A stretch of 42,694 nt of DNA from Aeromonas eucrenophila (GTDB lineage: Bacteria; Pseudomonadota; Gammaproteobacteria; Enterobacterales; Aeromonadaceae). The position numbers were made by a program, and so were the translations under genes. Shown here piece by piece: positions 17,038 to 24,758 of this stretch. The stretch is from NCBI RefSeq assembly GCF_000819865.1, contig NZ_CDDF01000004.1, forward strand, positions 1-42,694, given 5' to 3'. Below the pieces are notes generated by a model, which made no database searches, had not been told where the DNA came from, and was given only the letters and a program-made list of their open reading frames with translations. Position 1 is the stretch's first letter. The number at the start of each line of letters is the position of its first letter.

Positions 17038-17096
17038 GTGCCGCTGCTCAGCCTCACAAGGCCCGCCGCACCATAGAAGCGGGCAACCGTTCGTAG
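17038..17096 (+). pseudogene. Decayed second copy of the plsB 3' end
   Basis: This stretch repeats plsB 16958-17014. The first 15 bases are identical, an 8-base segment is replaced by 10 bases (a frameshift), then 18 bases are identical, one differs, and eight match again. The end differs: the copy reads RRTIEAGNRS-stop, the gene RRTIEAGNRN-stop. Copies are 80 bases apart with 23 bases between them. It cannot be expressed as protein from this fragment. Confidence 0.8.
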
Positions 17097-17130
17097 CCGC
17101 GGGCTGACAGCCAATAATCGGAAATAAAAA

Positions 17131-17150
17131 GGCCGCATCAAGATGCGGCC
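17131..17150. terminator. Bidirectional terminator between plsB and ubiA
   Basis: GGCCGCAT / ATGCGGCC stem with a four-base loop, flanked by AAAAA on the left and TTTTTT on the right, so it works on both strands. Confidence 0.9.
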
Positions 17151-17172
17151 TTTTTTCATGGGTACTCGGCGC

Positions 17173-18036
17173 TCAGAGGTAGTGACTCGCCACCCCGAGC
17201 AGCACCAGCGCCCCCACGTAGTTGTTGTTGAGGAACGCCTTGAAGCAGGCTTCTCGCTGCCGCTCCCGGATCAGTCGCTGCTGATAGACGAACAGCGCCC
17301 CCGCCCCCAGCAAGCCCCAGTAGTAACCCGAGCCGAGCGCCATCAGCTGGCCCACCAGCAGCAGGATCAGCAGGGTCGCCAGCTGCAGCACGCCGATGAT
17401 CCGCTTGTCCTGGCGACCGAACAGAATGGCGCTCGACTTCAGGCCGAGCTTGAGGTCATCGTCCCTGTCCACCATGGCGTACTGGGTGTCGTAGGCGATG
17501 GTCCACAGCACATTGGCGAGAAACAGCAGCCAGGCCACCGGTGGCAGCGCATCCGCCTGGGCCGCGTAGGCCATGGGGATGGACCAGGAGAAGGCCATCC
17601 CCAGCACCAGCTGCGGTATGGGAATGAAGCGCTTCATGAAGGGGTAGCAGACCGCCAGCAACAGGCCGGCAAACGACAGGCCTATGGTGAGCGGGTTCAG
17701 GGTCAGCACCAGTCCGAACGAGATGAGGGCCAGCACGGCGAACAGCACCAGCACCTCGCGCGGCGCAACCTTGCCCATGGGCAGCGGCCGTCCGGCGGTG
17801 CGTTTCACGTGACCATCGAAGTTGCGATCCGCATAGTCATTGATGACGCAACCGGCGGAGCGCATCAGGAAGACCCCCACCACGAACACGATCAGGATCC
17901 AGGGATCCGGCAGGCCACCGGCCGCCAGCCAGAGTGCCCACAGGGTCGGCCACAGCAACAGCAGGGTGCCGATGGGCTTGTCGATGCGGGCCAACTGCAC
18001 ATAGGCCAGTCCCCGCTCCTTGGTTAACAATTTCAC
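17173..18036 (-). CDS. ubiA: 4-hydroxybenzoate polyprenyltransferase UbiA
   Basis: UbiA attaches the polyprenyl tail to 4-hydroxybenzoate, the second committed step of ubiquinone synthesis. It is an inner-membrane protein of 287 residues with about nine helices. Both aspartate motifs are present: N66-D67-x2-D70-x3-D74 in NDYADRNFD and the second in [13 protein letters not shown] (183-194). The GTG start at 18036 overlaps the ubiC stop by four bases (GTGA), so translation is coupled to ubiC. Its substrate is the product of UbiC. Confidence 0.96.
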   Translation of the reverse strand: MKLLTKERGLAYVQLARIDKPIGTLLLLWPTLWALWLAAGGLPDPWILIVFVVGVFLMRSAGCVINDYADRNFDGHVKRTAGRPLPMGKVAPREVLVLFAVLALISFGLVLTLNPLTIGLSFAGLLLAVCYPFMKRFIPIPQLVLGMAFSWSIPMAYAAQADALPPVAWLLFLANVLWTIAYDTQYAMVDRDDDLKLGLKSSAILFGRQDKRIIGVLQLATLLILLLVGQLMALGSGYYWGLLGAGALFVYQQRLIRERQREACFKAFLNNNYVGALVLLGVASHYL

Positions 18037-18584
18037 TCCGGCTCCTTATTCGATGGCAGCGGGTTGGACGATAGCGAGGGCAGGAAGAGTTCGTGGACCA
18101 GCAAGGGCCACTGCCCCAGATACAGACGGGAACGACGTCCCCAGACGATGGCGGCCGGACACCAGGGGTTGGCCAGGATTTCGAAACATGCCAGCAACAG
18201 ATGATCTCGTTTTGCAGGCTCATGACCGAAGATACGTTCACCCAGAGGCTGCTCACCCAAATCATGTAAACCGCCCCCCTGCAATGCCGCCTCGGCAAAC
18301 AGGGTCCAGCCCAGGATGGCCGGCCCGCCATCGCCGTGCAGTATCACCTCGCGGCACAGCCCCTCTGGGCAGTCGGCCGCCACCAGCGCCTGCTCATCGG
18401 CCGCCAGCGGCACGCTGCTATTGCCCAGCAGTTGCACCGATAGCTGGCGATTGTAGCGACGCAGCCGCCGGGTCATGGAATCTGCTTCCAGCAACCAGGG
18501 ACGCAGCGCCTCTGGAGGCTCGCACTGCTCGGGTGCCCGCCAGGGTGCGAGCTGGATGAGGGGAACAGTCAACTCGGACTTCAC
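18033..18584 (-). CDS. ubiC: Chorismate pyruvate-lyase UbiC
   Basis: UbiC converts chorismate to 4-hydroxybenzoate and pyruvate and feeds UbiA directly. The 183-residue protein is somewhat longer than E. coli UbiC (165), mainly at the ends. Active-site residues fit: R78 in CREVILHG, L114 in PLGERIFG and E165 in LLVHELFLP; the SMTRRL block is near the N-terminus. The start is GTG at 18584; no in-frame ATG suits the family start. The -ubiC-ubiA operon converges on plsB. Confidence 0.9.
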   Translation of the reverse strand: MKSELTVPLIQLAPWRAPEQCEPPEALRPWLLEADSMTRRLRRYNRQLSVQLLGNSSVPLAADEQALVAADCPEGLCREVILHGDGGPAILGWTLFAEAALQGGGLHDLGEQPLGERIFGHEPAKRDHLLLACFEILANPWCPAAIVWGRRSRLYLGQWPLLVHELFLPSLSSNPLPSNKEPE

Positions 18585-18729
18585 AGCTTCACCATCCGGA
18601 GATTTCCGTTGTCAGGTTAAAATCCGGTTTATTATCCGTAAATCAATGGAGAATTGTAAGAACATCCGTGCTTGACGGCCCCGATGACAGCATCAAAAAT
18701 GGGGCACCCGTCGTCGCCGAGCCATCTAG

Positions 18730-19161
18730 ATGAAGATCGCCAATGTTCTGCTGATGTTATTGCTGAGTTGTACCGCGTTGAATGCACAAGCCTCCGCCGC
18801 CGAAGAGCCCGCGGCCGATCCGGCCGCCGCCGCCAAGCCGGGATTTGCCTATCATGCGCTGGATCCGGACATCATCACCAATTACCTTGGGGATGGCAAA
18901 ACCCTGGGTTACGTGCGAGTGACGGTGGAGCTGATGGCCGAGAACGCCGCCGATCTGAAATTGCTGGAGCAGCATGACCCCTTGATCCGCGACGCCATCA
19001 TCCGCCTGATTGGCAGCAAGACCGGTGATCAGATCAAGTCGCTGGTGAGCCGGGAAGAGCTGCGCAAGGAGTGCGAGAACCGGGTCAATGAGCTGCTGGT
19101 GAAGGAGACGGGCAAGAAGGCGGTACGCGAGCTCATCTTCACCAAGTATCTCTACCAGTAA
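18730..19161 (+). CDS. FliL-family protein with signal sequence
   Basis: The 143-residue product belongs to the FliL family; classical FliL sits at the flagellar motor near the stator. The C-terminal domain (about 45-143) has the family's pattern: YVRVTVELMAEN, then HDPLIRDAIIRLIGSKT and LIFTKYLYQ. Residues 1-24 look like a signal peptide ending in AQASA rather than the usual cytoplasmic stub plus anchor helix, followed by an Ala/Pro/Glu-rich linker. A stop codon precedes the ATG in frame, so this is the earliest start. No flagellar genes are nearby; the gene is divergent from ubiC. Confidence 0.82.
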   Translation: MKIANVLLMLLLSCTALNAQASAAEEPAADPAAAAKPGFAYHALDPDIITNYLGDGKTLGYVRVTVELMAENAADLKLLEQHDPLIRDAIIRLIGSKTGDQIKSLVSREELRKECENRVNELLVKETGKKAVRELIFTKYLYQ

Positions 19162-19236
19162 CGAGGATGAGCGCCGTGCCGACAGTGCACCCGGCGCGCC
19201 TCATGTCCCCCATTCGTTGTCGAGGGAGTCATCGTC

Positions 19237-19407
19237 ATGGGCCACAAGACGCTGTGTGAATGGCGCCGTAATGAGATCCCCTTCGAGCTCAAGGCGCTGC
19301 GCAAGATAGTAAAGAAGCCCAAATTCGTATGTGGCAAGTGTGCCCGCAGCGCCAATGACAAACAGTATCTGTGCCAGCCGCTGCGGCTGAAGGGGAAGGA
19401 GGAGTAG
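19237..19407 (+). CDS. Small four-cysteine protein, possible zinc binder
   Basis: A 56-residue gene (ATG 19237, TAG 19405). The sequence is basic (KIVKKPKFVCGKCARSANDK) and has cysteines C7, C32, C35 and C46; the CxxC and the spaced fourth cysteine suggest zinc binding. GGGAG lies about ten bases before the ATG. I recall similar short uncharacterised proteins in Vibrio-like genomes but cannot name a family. It follows the FliL-family gene by 75 bases on the same strand, so co-transcription is possible. Function unknown. Confidence 0.72.
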   Translation: MGHKTLCEWRRNEIPFELKALRKIVKKPKFVCGKCARSANDKQYLCQPLRLKGKEE

Positions 19408-19459
19408 GCCATCTGGCCCCTCTCTCCCCGCCTCTGCATTCCTGAGGGGGCCGACCCTC

Positions 19460-19798
19460 TTATTGATCGGTCCAGCCCTGGCGGCCCTGCTCGAACAGGC
19501 GACGGGCCTGCACGTCATTGGGGCAGACGCCGCGGTACTCCTCCCCGGATCGCCCGGCCAGATAGAGGTGTTCGGGGCGGCAATACCAGGCCAGTCCCTT
19601 CTGGCGACCCTGCTCCCACATGGCGACATCCACCTTGGTCCCGCACTGGGTCTGATGGAATTCCACCCGATCGGCGGCAAAACCCAGCTTGCCGTCTCCC
19701 TCCCCCACATCGGCCCATACCTTCTCGCAGGGATCGTCCGAGTTGGAGACACAACCCCCGAGCAAGCCGGCACACATCATGATGACGAGTAAGCGCAT
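19460..19798 (-). CDS. DUF2799-family lipoprotein
   Basis: A 112-residue predicted outer-membrane or periplasmic lipoprotein. The signal sequence ends in the lipobox LLGGC, with the lipidated cysteine at residue 16. The body shows the DUF2799 pattern DVAMWEQGRQKGLAWYCRP, with further cysteines that may form disulfides. I chose the ATG at 19798 over 19804 because AAGG lies six bases before it and directly touches the other. Function unknown. It stands alone, convergent with the four-cysteine gene. Confidence 0.85.
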   Translation of the reverse strand: MRLLVIMMCAGLLGGCVSNSDDPCEKVWADVGEGDGKLGFAADRVEFHQTQCGTKVDVAMWEQGRQKGLAWYCRPEHLYLAGRSGEEYRGVCPNDVQARRLFEQGRQGWTDQ

Positions 19799-19941
19799 AT
19801 TCATCCTTGAGCGTCCATGACGCTGGTTATCCGTCCTGTGGCGCGACGAGGGATCGCCCTCTCACAGCGCCATTTGAGCAGTTCATTCTAACCAGCCCGA
19901 CAACCCCCACCAAGTCACATCCCGCTGAATACACAAAAAAT

Positions 19942-19965
19942 CGGGCGGGCCCCTGGGCCCGCCCG
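19942..19965 (-). terminator. Terminator of the 40-residue acidic gene
   Basis: An 11-bp GC stem (CGGGCGGGCCC / GGGCCCGCCCG) with a two-base loop, followed on the minus strand by ATTTTTTGTG. Confidence 0.85.
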
Positions 19966-19981
19966 TACGTTTCACCGGAGC

Positions 19982-20104
19982 TTACTGATCGTCGAGGGAG
20001 TCAAAGTCTTGCCAACCCTCGTCATCCAGCTCCTCCAGCTCGTCTTCCCAGGATTCCGGCTCCCAATCATCGTCGAGCTCGTAATCCGGCGTCTGTTCAC
20101 CCAT
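19982..20104 (-). CDS. Small highly acidic protein
   Basis: A 40-residue gene. Nearly half of the residues are Asp or Glu, with tryptophans at regular places (DDDWEPESWEDELEELDDE). AAGGAG lies seven bases before the ATG at 20104; an ATG two codons earlier is too close to it. A strong intrinsic terminator follows 16 bases after the stop, so this is a complete transcription unit end. No family recognised. It could act as a DNA-mimic-like or binding-partner peptide, but that is only a guess from charge. Confidence 0.7.
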   Translation of the reverse strand: MGEQTPDYELDDDWEPESWEDELEELDDEGWQDFDSLDDQ

Positions 20105-20176
20105 GCTCATTCTCCTTGGATAGTGCACCGGCCTTCAAAGTCTATCCAGAAAAATGGGGCTCGCCAGTGTGCTTGC

Positions 20177-21157
20177 TCAGAGTTTGACCAGGGTGCGCCC
20201 CGCCACCTGACCCAGGGTAATGGCCTCGGCGGTGGTCACCACCTGCTCCAGCCCTATCTCGGTCACCGCCTGCTCGAAGAAGCTGGCGGGCAGATCCCGC
20301 GCCAACCTTGCCCAGGCCTGCTGGCGCCGTGCCAGCGGGCACATCACCGAGTCAACCCCCTGCAGGCGCACGTTGCGCAGGATGAAAGGCATGACGCTGG
20401 TCGGCAGATCGAAGCCGCCCGCCAGCCCGCACGCCGCCACGGCGCCGCCGTAGTTCATCTGGGCCAGTAGCTTGGCCAGCACCTGGCTGCCGACGGTATC
20501 GATGGCACCGGCCCACAGCTGCTTCTCCAGCGGCTTGGCGGGCTCCAGCAGCTCGCTGCGCGGCACTATGCGACTCGCACCCAAGGCGGTCAGCATCTCG
20601 CCCTGCTCCTCGGGGCGGCCGGTCAGGGCCGCGACTTGATAGCCCAGCGCCGCCAGCAGGGCGACGGCGGTCGAGCCTACCCCACCGGCGGCGCCGGTCA
20701 CCAGCACCTCGCCGCTCGCGGGAGTGATGCCCGCCTCCTCCAGCGCCAGCACGCACAGCATGGCGGTGAGGCCGGCGGTGCCGATGCACATGGCCTGACG
20801 CTCATCCAGCCCGGCCGGCAGCGGCACCAGCCAGTCCGCCTTGACCCGCGCCTGCTCGGCCATGCCACCCCAGTGGCCCTCGCCCACACCCCAACCGGTC
20901 AGCACCACCCGATCGCCCGGCTGATAGCGCGCATCGGCGGATTCCAGCACTGTACCGGCGAAGTCGATGCCCGGCACCAGCGGCCACTGACGCACTATCC
21001 GGCCCTTGCCGGTGATGGCCAGCCCATCCTTGTAGTTGATGGAGCTGAAGCTCACCGCCACCCGCACTTCCCCTTCCGGCAACTGGCTCTCGACCAGTTG
21101 AGTCAGGGTCGGGACCGTCTTGCCATCCTGGTTTTCCAGTAACAGAGCCTTGAACAT
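20177..21157 (-). CDS. acuI: Acrylyl-CoA reductase AcuI (YhdH family)
   Basis: AcuI reduces acryloyl-CoA to propionyl-CoA with NADPH; it detoxifies acryloyl-CoA and belongs to the zinc-free medium-chain reductases. The 326-residue protein matches E. coli YhdH throughout: SSINYKDGLAITGKG, PGIDFAGTV, the Rossmann motif VTGAAGGVGSTA, and NVRLQGVDSVM. AGAGG lies six bases before the ATG at 21157; an ATG nine codons upstream starts within the space after the regulator stop. It lies 30 bases behind the LacI-type regulator and is probably co-transcribed with it. Confidence 0.93.
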   Translation of the reverse strand: MFKALLLENQDGKTVPTLTQLVESQLPEGEVRVAVSFSSINYKDGLAITGKGRIVRQWPLVPGIDFAGTVLESADARYQPGDRVVLTGWGVGEGHWGGMAEQARVKADWLVPLPAGLDERQAMCIGTAGLTAMLCVLALEEAGITPASGEVLVTGAAGGVGSTAVALLAALGYQVAALTGRPEEQGEMLTALGASRIVPRSELLEPAKPLEKQLWAGAIDTVGSQVLAKLLAQMNYGGAVAACGLAGGFDLPTSVMPFILRNVRLQGVDSVMCPLARRQQAWARLARDLPASFFEQAVTEIGLEQVVTTAEAITLGQVAGRTLVKL

Positions 21158-21187
21158 GCTTGCCTCTCGCTGTTTTGTAGTCATTAA

Positions 21188-22210
21188 TCAGGTGCTTTGA
21201 CGCTTTTGCAGTTGGAAATCCAACGCCAGGGTCATGCCCGCCACCTCGTCACCCGCCAGCTGGCGCAGGATCAAGGCTGCCGCCTCCTGGCCCATCTGGT
21301 GATAGGGGATCCTGACCGAGGTGAGCGCCGGGTAACAGGCGCGCGCCACGTCCAGATCGTCGAAACCGGCGATGGCCAGCTTGCCCGGCACGCTCAGGTG
21401 GCGGCGCTGGCATTCAAATAGCACGCCCGCCGCCAGTTCGTCGTTGACACAGATCAGCGCGTCCAGCTCGGGCCAGCGCAGCAGCATCTCCCCCAGCATG
21501 GCGGCGCCGGTGCTGAAGCTCGGCCGCTCCGAGGTGTTGATGATGGCATCGGGGGAGAGGTAGTTGTCCAGCAGCGCCTTCTGCCAACCCTGCATGCGCT
21601 GCTGCAGCATCCACTGCTCCTGGCGGGCGCACAGAAAACCTATGTTGCGATAACCACGCTCGATGAGGTGGCGGGTCAGCTGATAACCCGCGTCGAAGTT
21701 GGAGACTCCCACGTTCATGTCGACGGGTTGGCGCGCCATGGCCCCCACCTCCACCACCGGCAGGCGGGCCGCCACCAGCCGGCTGCGCATGGTCTCACCA
21801 GGATCGCCACCAAACAGCACCACGGCGGCCGGATTGTGCTGCAGGAAATTGTTGAGCAGGCTCTCTTCCTGGTGCTTCAGGTGCTGGGCATCCCCCAGCA
21901 TGATCTGGTAGCCCTCGGCGAGCAGAGTCTGTTGCAGACCGGCAATCATGTCGCCACAGCCATGCTCGGCCAGGCTGGGGACTATGACCACTATGGTCTG
22001 GGAGGTGGCGGAGGCCAGCGCGCCCGCCGCCCGATTGGGGATATAGCCGAGTTCATCCACCGCTGCCTCGATGCGCTCGCGCATCTTGTCCGACACCAGC
22101 TCGGGGGTACGCAGGGCGCGCGATACCGTCATGGCCCCCACCCCGGCCAGCCGGGCAACCTCGTTGAGGGTCACCCGACCCGTGCTACGGCGTTTTTTGA
22201 CTTCTGACAT
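21188..22210 (-). CDS. LacI-family transcriptional regulator, GntR (gluconate)-like
   Basis: The 340-residue protein has an N-terminal LacI helix-turn-helix (about 13-33, LNEVARLAGVGAMTVSRALR), the hinge region (ELGYIPNRAAGAL) and a periplasmic-binding-protein-like effector domain. Its closest look is to E. coli GntR, including PNRA, SLA and FECQRR blocks. GGAAGG precedes the ATG. It diverges from a PTS operon across three palindromes with the central core TAGCGCTA, which are the probable operators. The effector is unknown; a sugar acid or ascorbate-like compound would fit the PTS class. Confidence 0.92.
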   Translation of the reverse strand: MSEVKKRRSTGRVTLNEVARLAGVGAMTVSRALRTPELVSDKMRERIEAAVDELGYIPNRAAGALASATSQTIVVIVPSLAEHGCGDMIAGLQQTLLAEGYQIMLGDAQHLKHQEESLLNNFLQHNPAAVVLFGGDPGETMRSRLVAARLPVVEVGAMARQPVDMNVGVSNFDAGYQLTRHLIERGYRNIGFLCARQEQWMLQQRMQGWQKALLDNYLSPDAIINTSERPSFSTGAAMLGEMLLRWPELDALICVNDELAAGVLFECQRRHLSVPGKLAIAGFDDLDVARACYPALTSVRIPYHQMGQEAAALILRQLAGDEVAGMTLALDFQLQKRQST

Positions 22211-22339
22211 CCTTTCCCTTCCTCGGCATGCGGGTACTCACTTTAAGGCAAAAGTGCGGCACTGACTATTTGCTCAGGTTCTATTTTACCTCTCCAGTAC
22301 GGGATTGAGCTCAAGATGAATCCTGCTGATGATGAAAAT

Positions 22340-22351
22340 GATAGCGCTATC
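22340..22351. promoter_or_regulatory. LacI-type operator 1
   Basis: GATAGCGCTATC is a perfect 12-base palindrome with the central CG typical of LacI-family operators. Its centre is 22 bases from operator 2, about two helical turns. Confidence 0.75.
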
Positions 22352-22361
22352 ACAGATCAAT

Positions 22362-22373
22362 GTTAGCGCTATC
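22362..22373. promoter_or_regulatory. LacI-type operator 2
   Basis: GTTAGCGCTATC, palindromic except for one pair, with the same TAGCGCTA core. One base separates it from operator 3. Confidence 0.75.
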
Positions 22374-22374
22374 T

Positions 22375-22386
22375 GGTAGCGCTAAC
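22375..22386. promoter_or_regulatory. LacI-type operator 3
   Basis: GGTAGCGCTAAC, palindromic except for one pair, with the same core. Its centre is 13 bases from operator 2, so two dimers may not bind both at once. Confidence 0.7.
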
Positions 22387-22462
22387 TTTCGAGATCCAGC
22401 TCACAGTTATCGAGGCGAAGGATCGCTAGATTGGCGCCATCGCATCAAGCCGGAACACCGCC

Positions 22463-22906
22463 ATGCTGACTCAACTGTTGACCGAAGAGGTCATTTCCAT
22501 TGAAGCGGGGGCCCGCGACTGGCGCCATGCCATCGAGCTTGCCACCGCTCCCCTGCTGGCCAACGGCACCATAGAGCCCTCCTATGTGGCGGCGCTGTTT
22601 CGCTCCCATGAGGAGCTCGGCCCCTACTATGTGCTGGGTCCCGGCCTAGCCATGCCCCACGCACGCCCGGAAGACGGTGTCAACCGGCTGGGCCTCGGCC
22701 TGACCGTGCTCAAGCAAGGGGTCAACTTCGACTCCGAGGGCAACGACCCTGTCCAGTTGTTGATCACCCTGGCCGCCAGCGACAGCAGCTCCCACGTGGA
22801 GACCATCGCCCAGCTGGCCGAGCTGTTCATGAATGAAGAAGACGTGGCGGCCATCATCGCGGCCGACACCAAAGACGACATATTGCGCATCCTGGCGCGC
22901 TACTGA
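22463..22906 (+). CDS. PTS IIA component, ascorbate (UlaC) type
   Basis: A cytosolic 147-residue phosphocarrier of the fructose-mannitol/ascorbate IIA fold. The phosphorylated histidine is H66 in LAMPHARPEDGV; the C-terminal half (LITLAASDSSSHVETIAQLAELF) fits UlaC/PtsN relatives. It passes phosphate from HPr to the IIB partner encoded 34 bases downstream. The ribosome site (GGAA) is weak. It heads an IIA-IIB-IIC operon under a divergent LacI-type regulator. Substrate not proven. Confidence 0.9.
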   Translation: MLTQLLTEEVISIEAGARDWRHAIELATAPLLANGTIEPSYVAALFRSHEELGPYYVLGPGLAMPHARPEDGVNRLGLGLTVLKQGVNFDSEGNDPVQLLITLAASDSSSHVETIAQLAELFMNEEDVAAIIAADTKDDILRILARY

Positions 22907-22940
22907 GTTGCGCCGCGGCGCCCTGACAGAGGAAGAGACA

Positions 22941-23228
22941 ATGAAAATTCTGGTTGTATGCGGACATGGCCTGGGCACCAGCCTGATGATGGAGATGAGC
23001 ATCAAGAGCATCCTCAAGGAGCTCAATGTGACCGCTGAGGTGGACCATCGCGATCTCGCCTCCGCCGGCAGCGAAAGCGCCGAGATGTTCGTCGCCACCC
23101 GCGACATCGCCGAACAGCTCAGCAGCATGGGGGTCAACGGCCGACTGGTGTCGCTGGACAACATGGTCGACAAGGCCGCCATGAAGGAGCGACTCTCTGC
23201 CGCCTTGCGGGAACTGGGCGCACTCTAA
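22941..23228 (+). CDS. PTS IIB component, ascorbate (UlaB) type
   Basis: The 95-residue protein has the phosphocysteine loop at its start: C7 in VVCGHGLGTSLM. The rest fits UlaB-type IIB with a Rossmann-like fold. GAGG lies nine bases before the ATG. An in-frame reading upstream overlaps the IIA end and has no family similarity, so the ATG at 22941 is the start. It transfers phosphate from IIA to the sugar bound by IIC. Confidence 0.9.
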   Translation: MKILVVCGHGLGTSLMMEMSIKSILKELNVTAEVDHRDLASAGSESAEMFVATRDIAEQLSSMGVNGRLVSLDNMVDKAAMKERLSAALRELGAL

Positions 23229-23279
23229 GGACTTACCATGCGGCCTGCGGGCCGCCTCTTCCATTGATTGGAGCTGACC

Positions 23280-24536
23280 ATGGAATTTTTCAATTTTCTG
23301 ATGTTTGACGTGCTGTCGGAGCCGGCCGTGCTGGTCGGTCTGATCGCCCTTATCGGCTTGATTGCCCAGAAAAAACCCGTGACCGAGTGCATCAAGGGCA
23401 CGGTCAAGACCATCATGGGCTTCGTCATCCTGGGGGCCGGCGCCACCCTGGTGGTGAACTCCCTCGGCGACTTCGCCACCATCTTCCAGCACGCCTTCGG
23501 CATCAAGGGCGTGGTCCCCAACAACGAGGCCATCGTCTCCATCGCCCAGCAGTCGTTCGGCAAGGAGATGGCGATGATCATGTTCTTCGCCATGCTGGTG
23601 AACATCCTGATCGCCCGCCTCACCCCCTGGAAATTCATCTTCCTGACCGGTCACCACACCCTGTTCATGTCGATGATGGTGGCGGCCATCCTCTCCGCCG
23701 GCGGCATGAGCGGCATTCCGCTGATCGCGGTCGGCAGCCTGGTGGTCGGTGTGACCATGGTGCTGTTCCCGGCCCTCGCTCACCCCTATATGAAGCAGAT
23801 CACCGGCTCGGACGACGTGGCACTCGGCCACTTCTCCACCATCTCCTACGTGCTGGCCGGCTGGATCGGTGCCAAGTTCGGCAACAAGGCTCACAGCAGT
23901 GAAGAGGTGCAGGTGCCCAAGAGCCTGTTGTTCCTGCGCGACACCCCGGTGGCCATCTCCTTCACCATGGGCATCATCTTCCTCATCACCTCCGCCTTCG
24001 CCGGCCCCGAGTTCGTCAGCAACGTCGCCAAGGGTAAACACTGGTTCATGTTCTCCCTGATGCAGTCCATCACCTTCGCGGCCGGGGTCTACGTCATCCT
24101 GCAAGGGGTGCGCATGGTCATCGCCGAAATCGTGCCGGCCTTCAAGGGGATCTCCGACAAGCTGGTGCCGAACGCCAAACCGGCGCTGGACTGCCCCATC
24201 GTCTTCCCCTACGCCCCCAACGCCGTGCTGATCGGCTTCCTGTCGAGCTTCGCCGCCGGCCTGGTGGGCATGGTGCTGCTCTATCTGCTGGGGCTGACCG
24301 TCATCATCCCGGGCGTGGTGCCACACTTCTTCGTCGGCGCCGCCGCCGGGGTATTCGGCAACGCCACCGGCGGTCGTCGCGGTGCCCTGCTCGGGGCCTT
24401 CGCCAACGGCCTGCTGATCACCTTCCTGCCGGTGTTCCTACTGCCGGTGCTGGGGGATCTCGGCTTTGCCAACACCACCTTCAGCGATGCCGACTTCGGC
24501 GTGGTGGGCATACTGCTCGGCCTGATTGTGCGCTGA
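23280..24536 (+). CDS. PTS IIC component, ascorbate (UlaA) type
   Basis: A 418-residue inner-membrane permease with about 10-11 hydrophobic segments. It fits the UlaA/SgaT family: LIGLIAQKKPVTECIKGTVK near the N-terminus, FFAMLVNILIARLTPWKFIF and TGHHTLFMS, and APNAVLIGF. It is shorter than E. coli UlaA (465). GGAGC lies six bases before the ATG at 23280. The operon ends here with a terminator. None of the ascorbate catabolic genes (ulaD, ulaE, ulaF, ulaG) is in the window. Confidence 0.9.
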   Translation: MEFFNFLMFDVLSEPAVLVGLIALIGLIAQKKPVTECIKGTVKTIMGFVILGAGATLVVNSLGDFATIFQHAFGIKGVVPNNEAIVSIAQQSFGKEMAMIMFFAMLVNILIARLTPWKFIFLTGHHTLFMSMMVAAILSAGGMSGIPLIAVGSLVVGVTMVLFPALAHPYMKQITGSDDVALGHFSTISYVLAGWIGAKFGNKAHSSEEVQVPKSLLFLRDTPVAISFTMGIIFLITSAFAGPEFVSNVAKGKHWFMFSLMQSITFAAGVYVILQGVRMVIAEIVPAFKGISDKLVPNAKPALDCPIVFPYAPNAVLIGFLSSFAAGLVGMVLLYLLGLTVIIPGVVPHFFVGAAAGVFGNATGGRRGALLGAFANGLLITFLPVFLLPVLGDLGFANTTFSDADFGVVGILLGLIVR

Positions 24537-24557
24537 TCCTATCTCGCATCCTTGATA

Positions 24558-24583
24558 AGGCACGGCCCCAGGGTCGTGCCTTT
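24558..24583 (+). terminator. Terminator of the PTS operon
   Basis: AAGGCACG / CGTGCCTT stem with a ten-base centre that pairs partly (CCC/GGG), followed by TTTTTCG. Confidence 0.85.
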
Positions 24584-24758
24584 TTCGATCCGCGCGCCAG
24601 CCTTACCTGCATGGCCAACAATTAAACACCGGCTGGGAAAAAGGGGCTTCTGCAGTGCGCCTGATCGGATTTTCACGCCGTCGCGGCAGCATCTGACGGT
24701 CGAGTACGATATGCTGTTGTGCTGTCGCTCAACCATGACCTCACTCGAGGCCTTCTCC

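Larger units (their letters stand above)
22211..22462. promoter_or_regulatory. Divergent control region of the LacI regulator and the PTS operon
   Basis: Contains three 12-base palindromes sharing TAGCGCTA. TGATA-N6-TCACA at 22339-22354, overlapping the first palindrome, resembles a CRP site with one good half. TAGATT at 22427-22432 may be a weak PTS -10 without a clear -35, as expected for an activator-dependent promoter. Confidence 0.5.

Noticed and set aside
22375..22386. ops/JUMPstart element for RfaH (resembles GGTAGC)
   Set aside because: It lacks the full GGCGGTAGC core, does not precede the LPS genes, and is better explained as a LacI-type operator.
24552..24758. A 69-residue N-terminal extension of the heptosyltransferase
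   Set aside because: The reading frame is open but crosses the PTS terminator; GT9 proteins start at the KYLVVQTKQIGD region.
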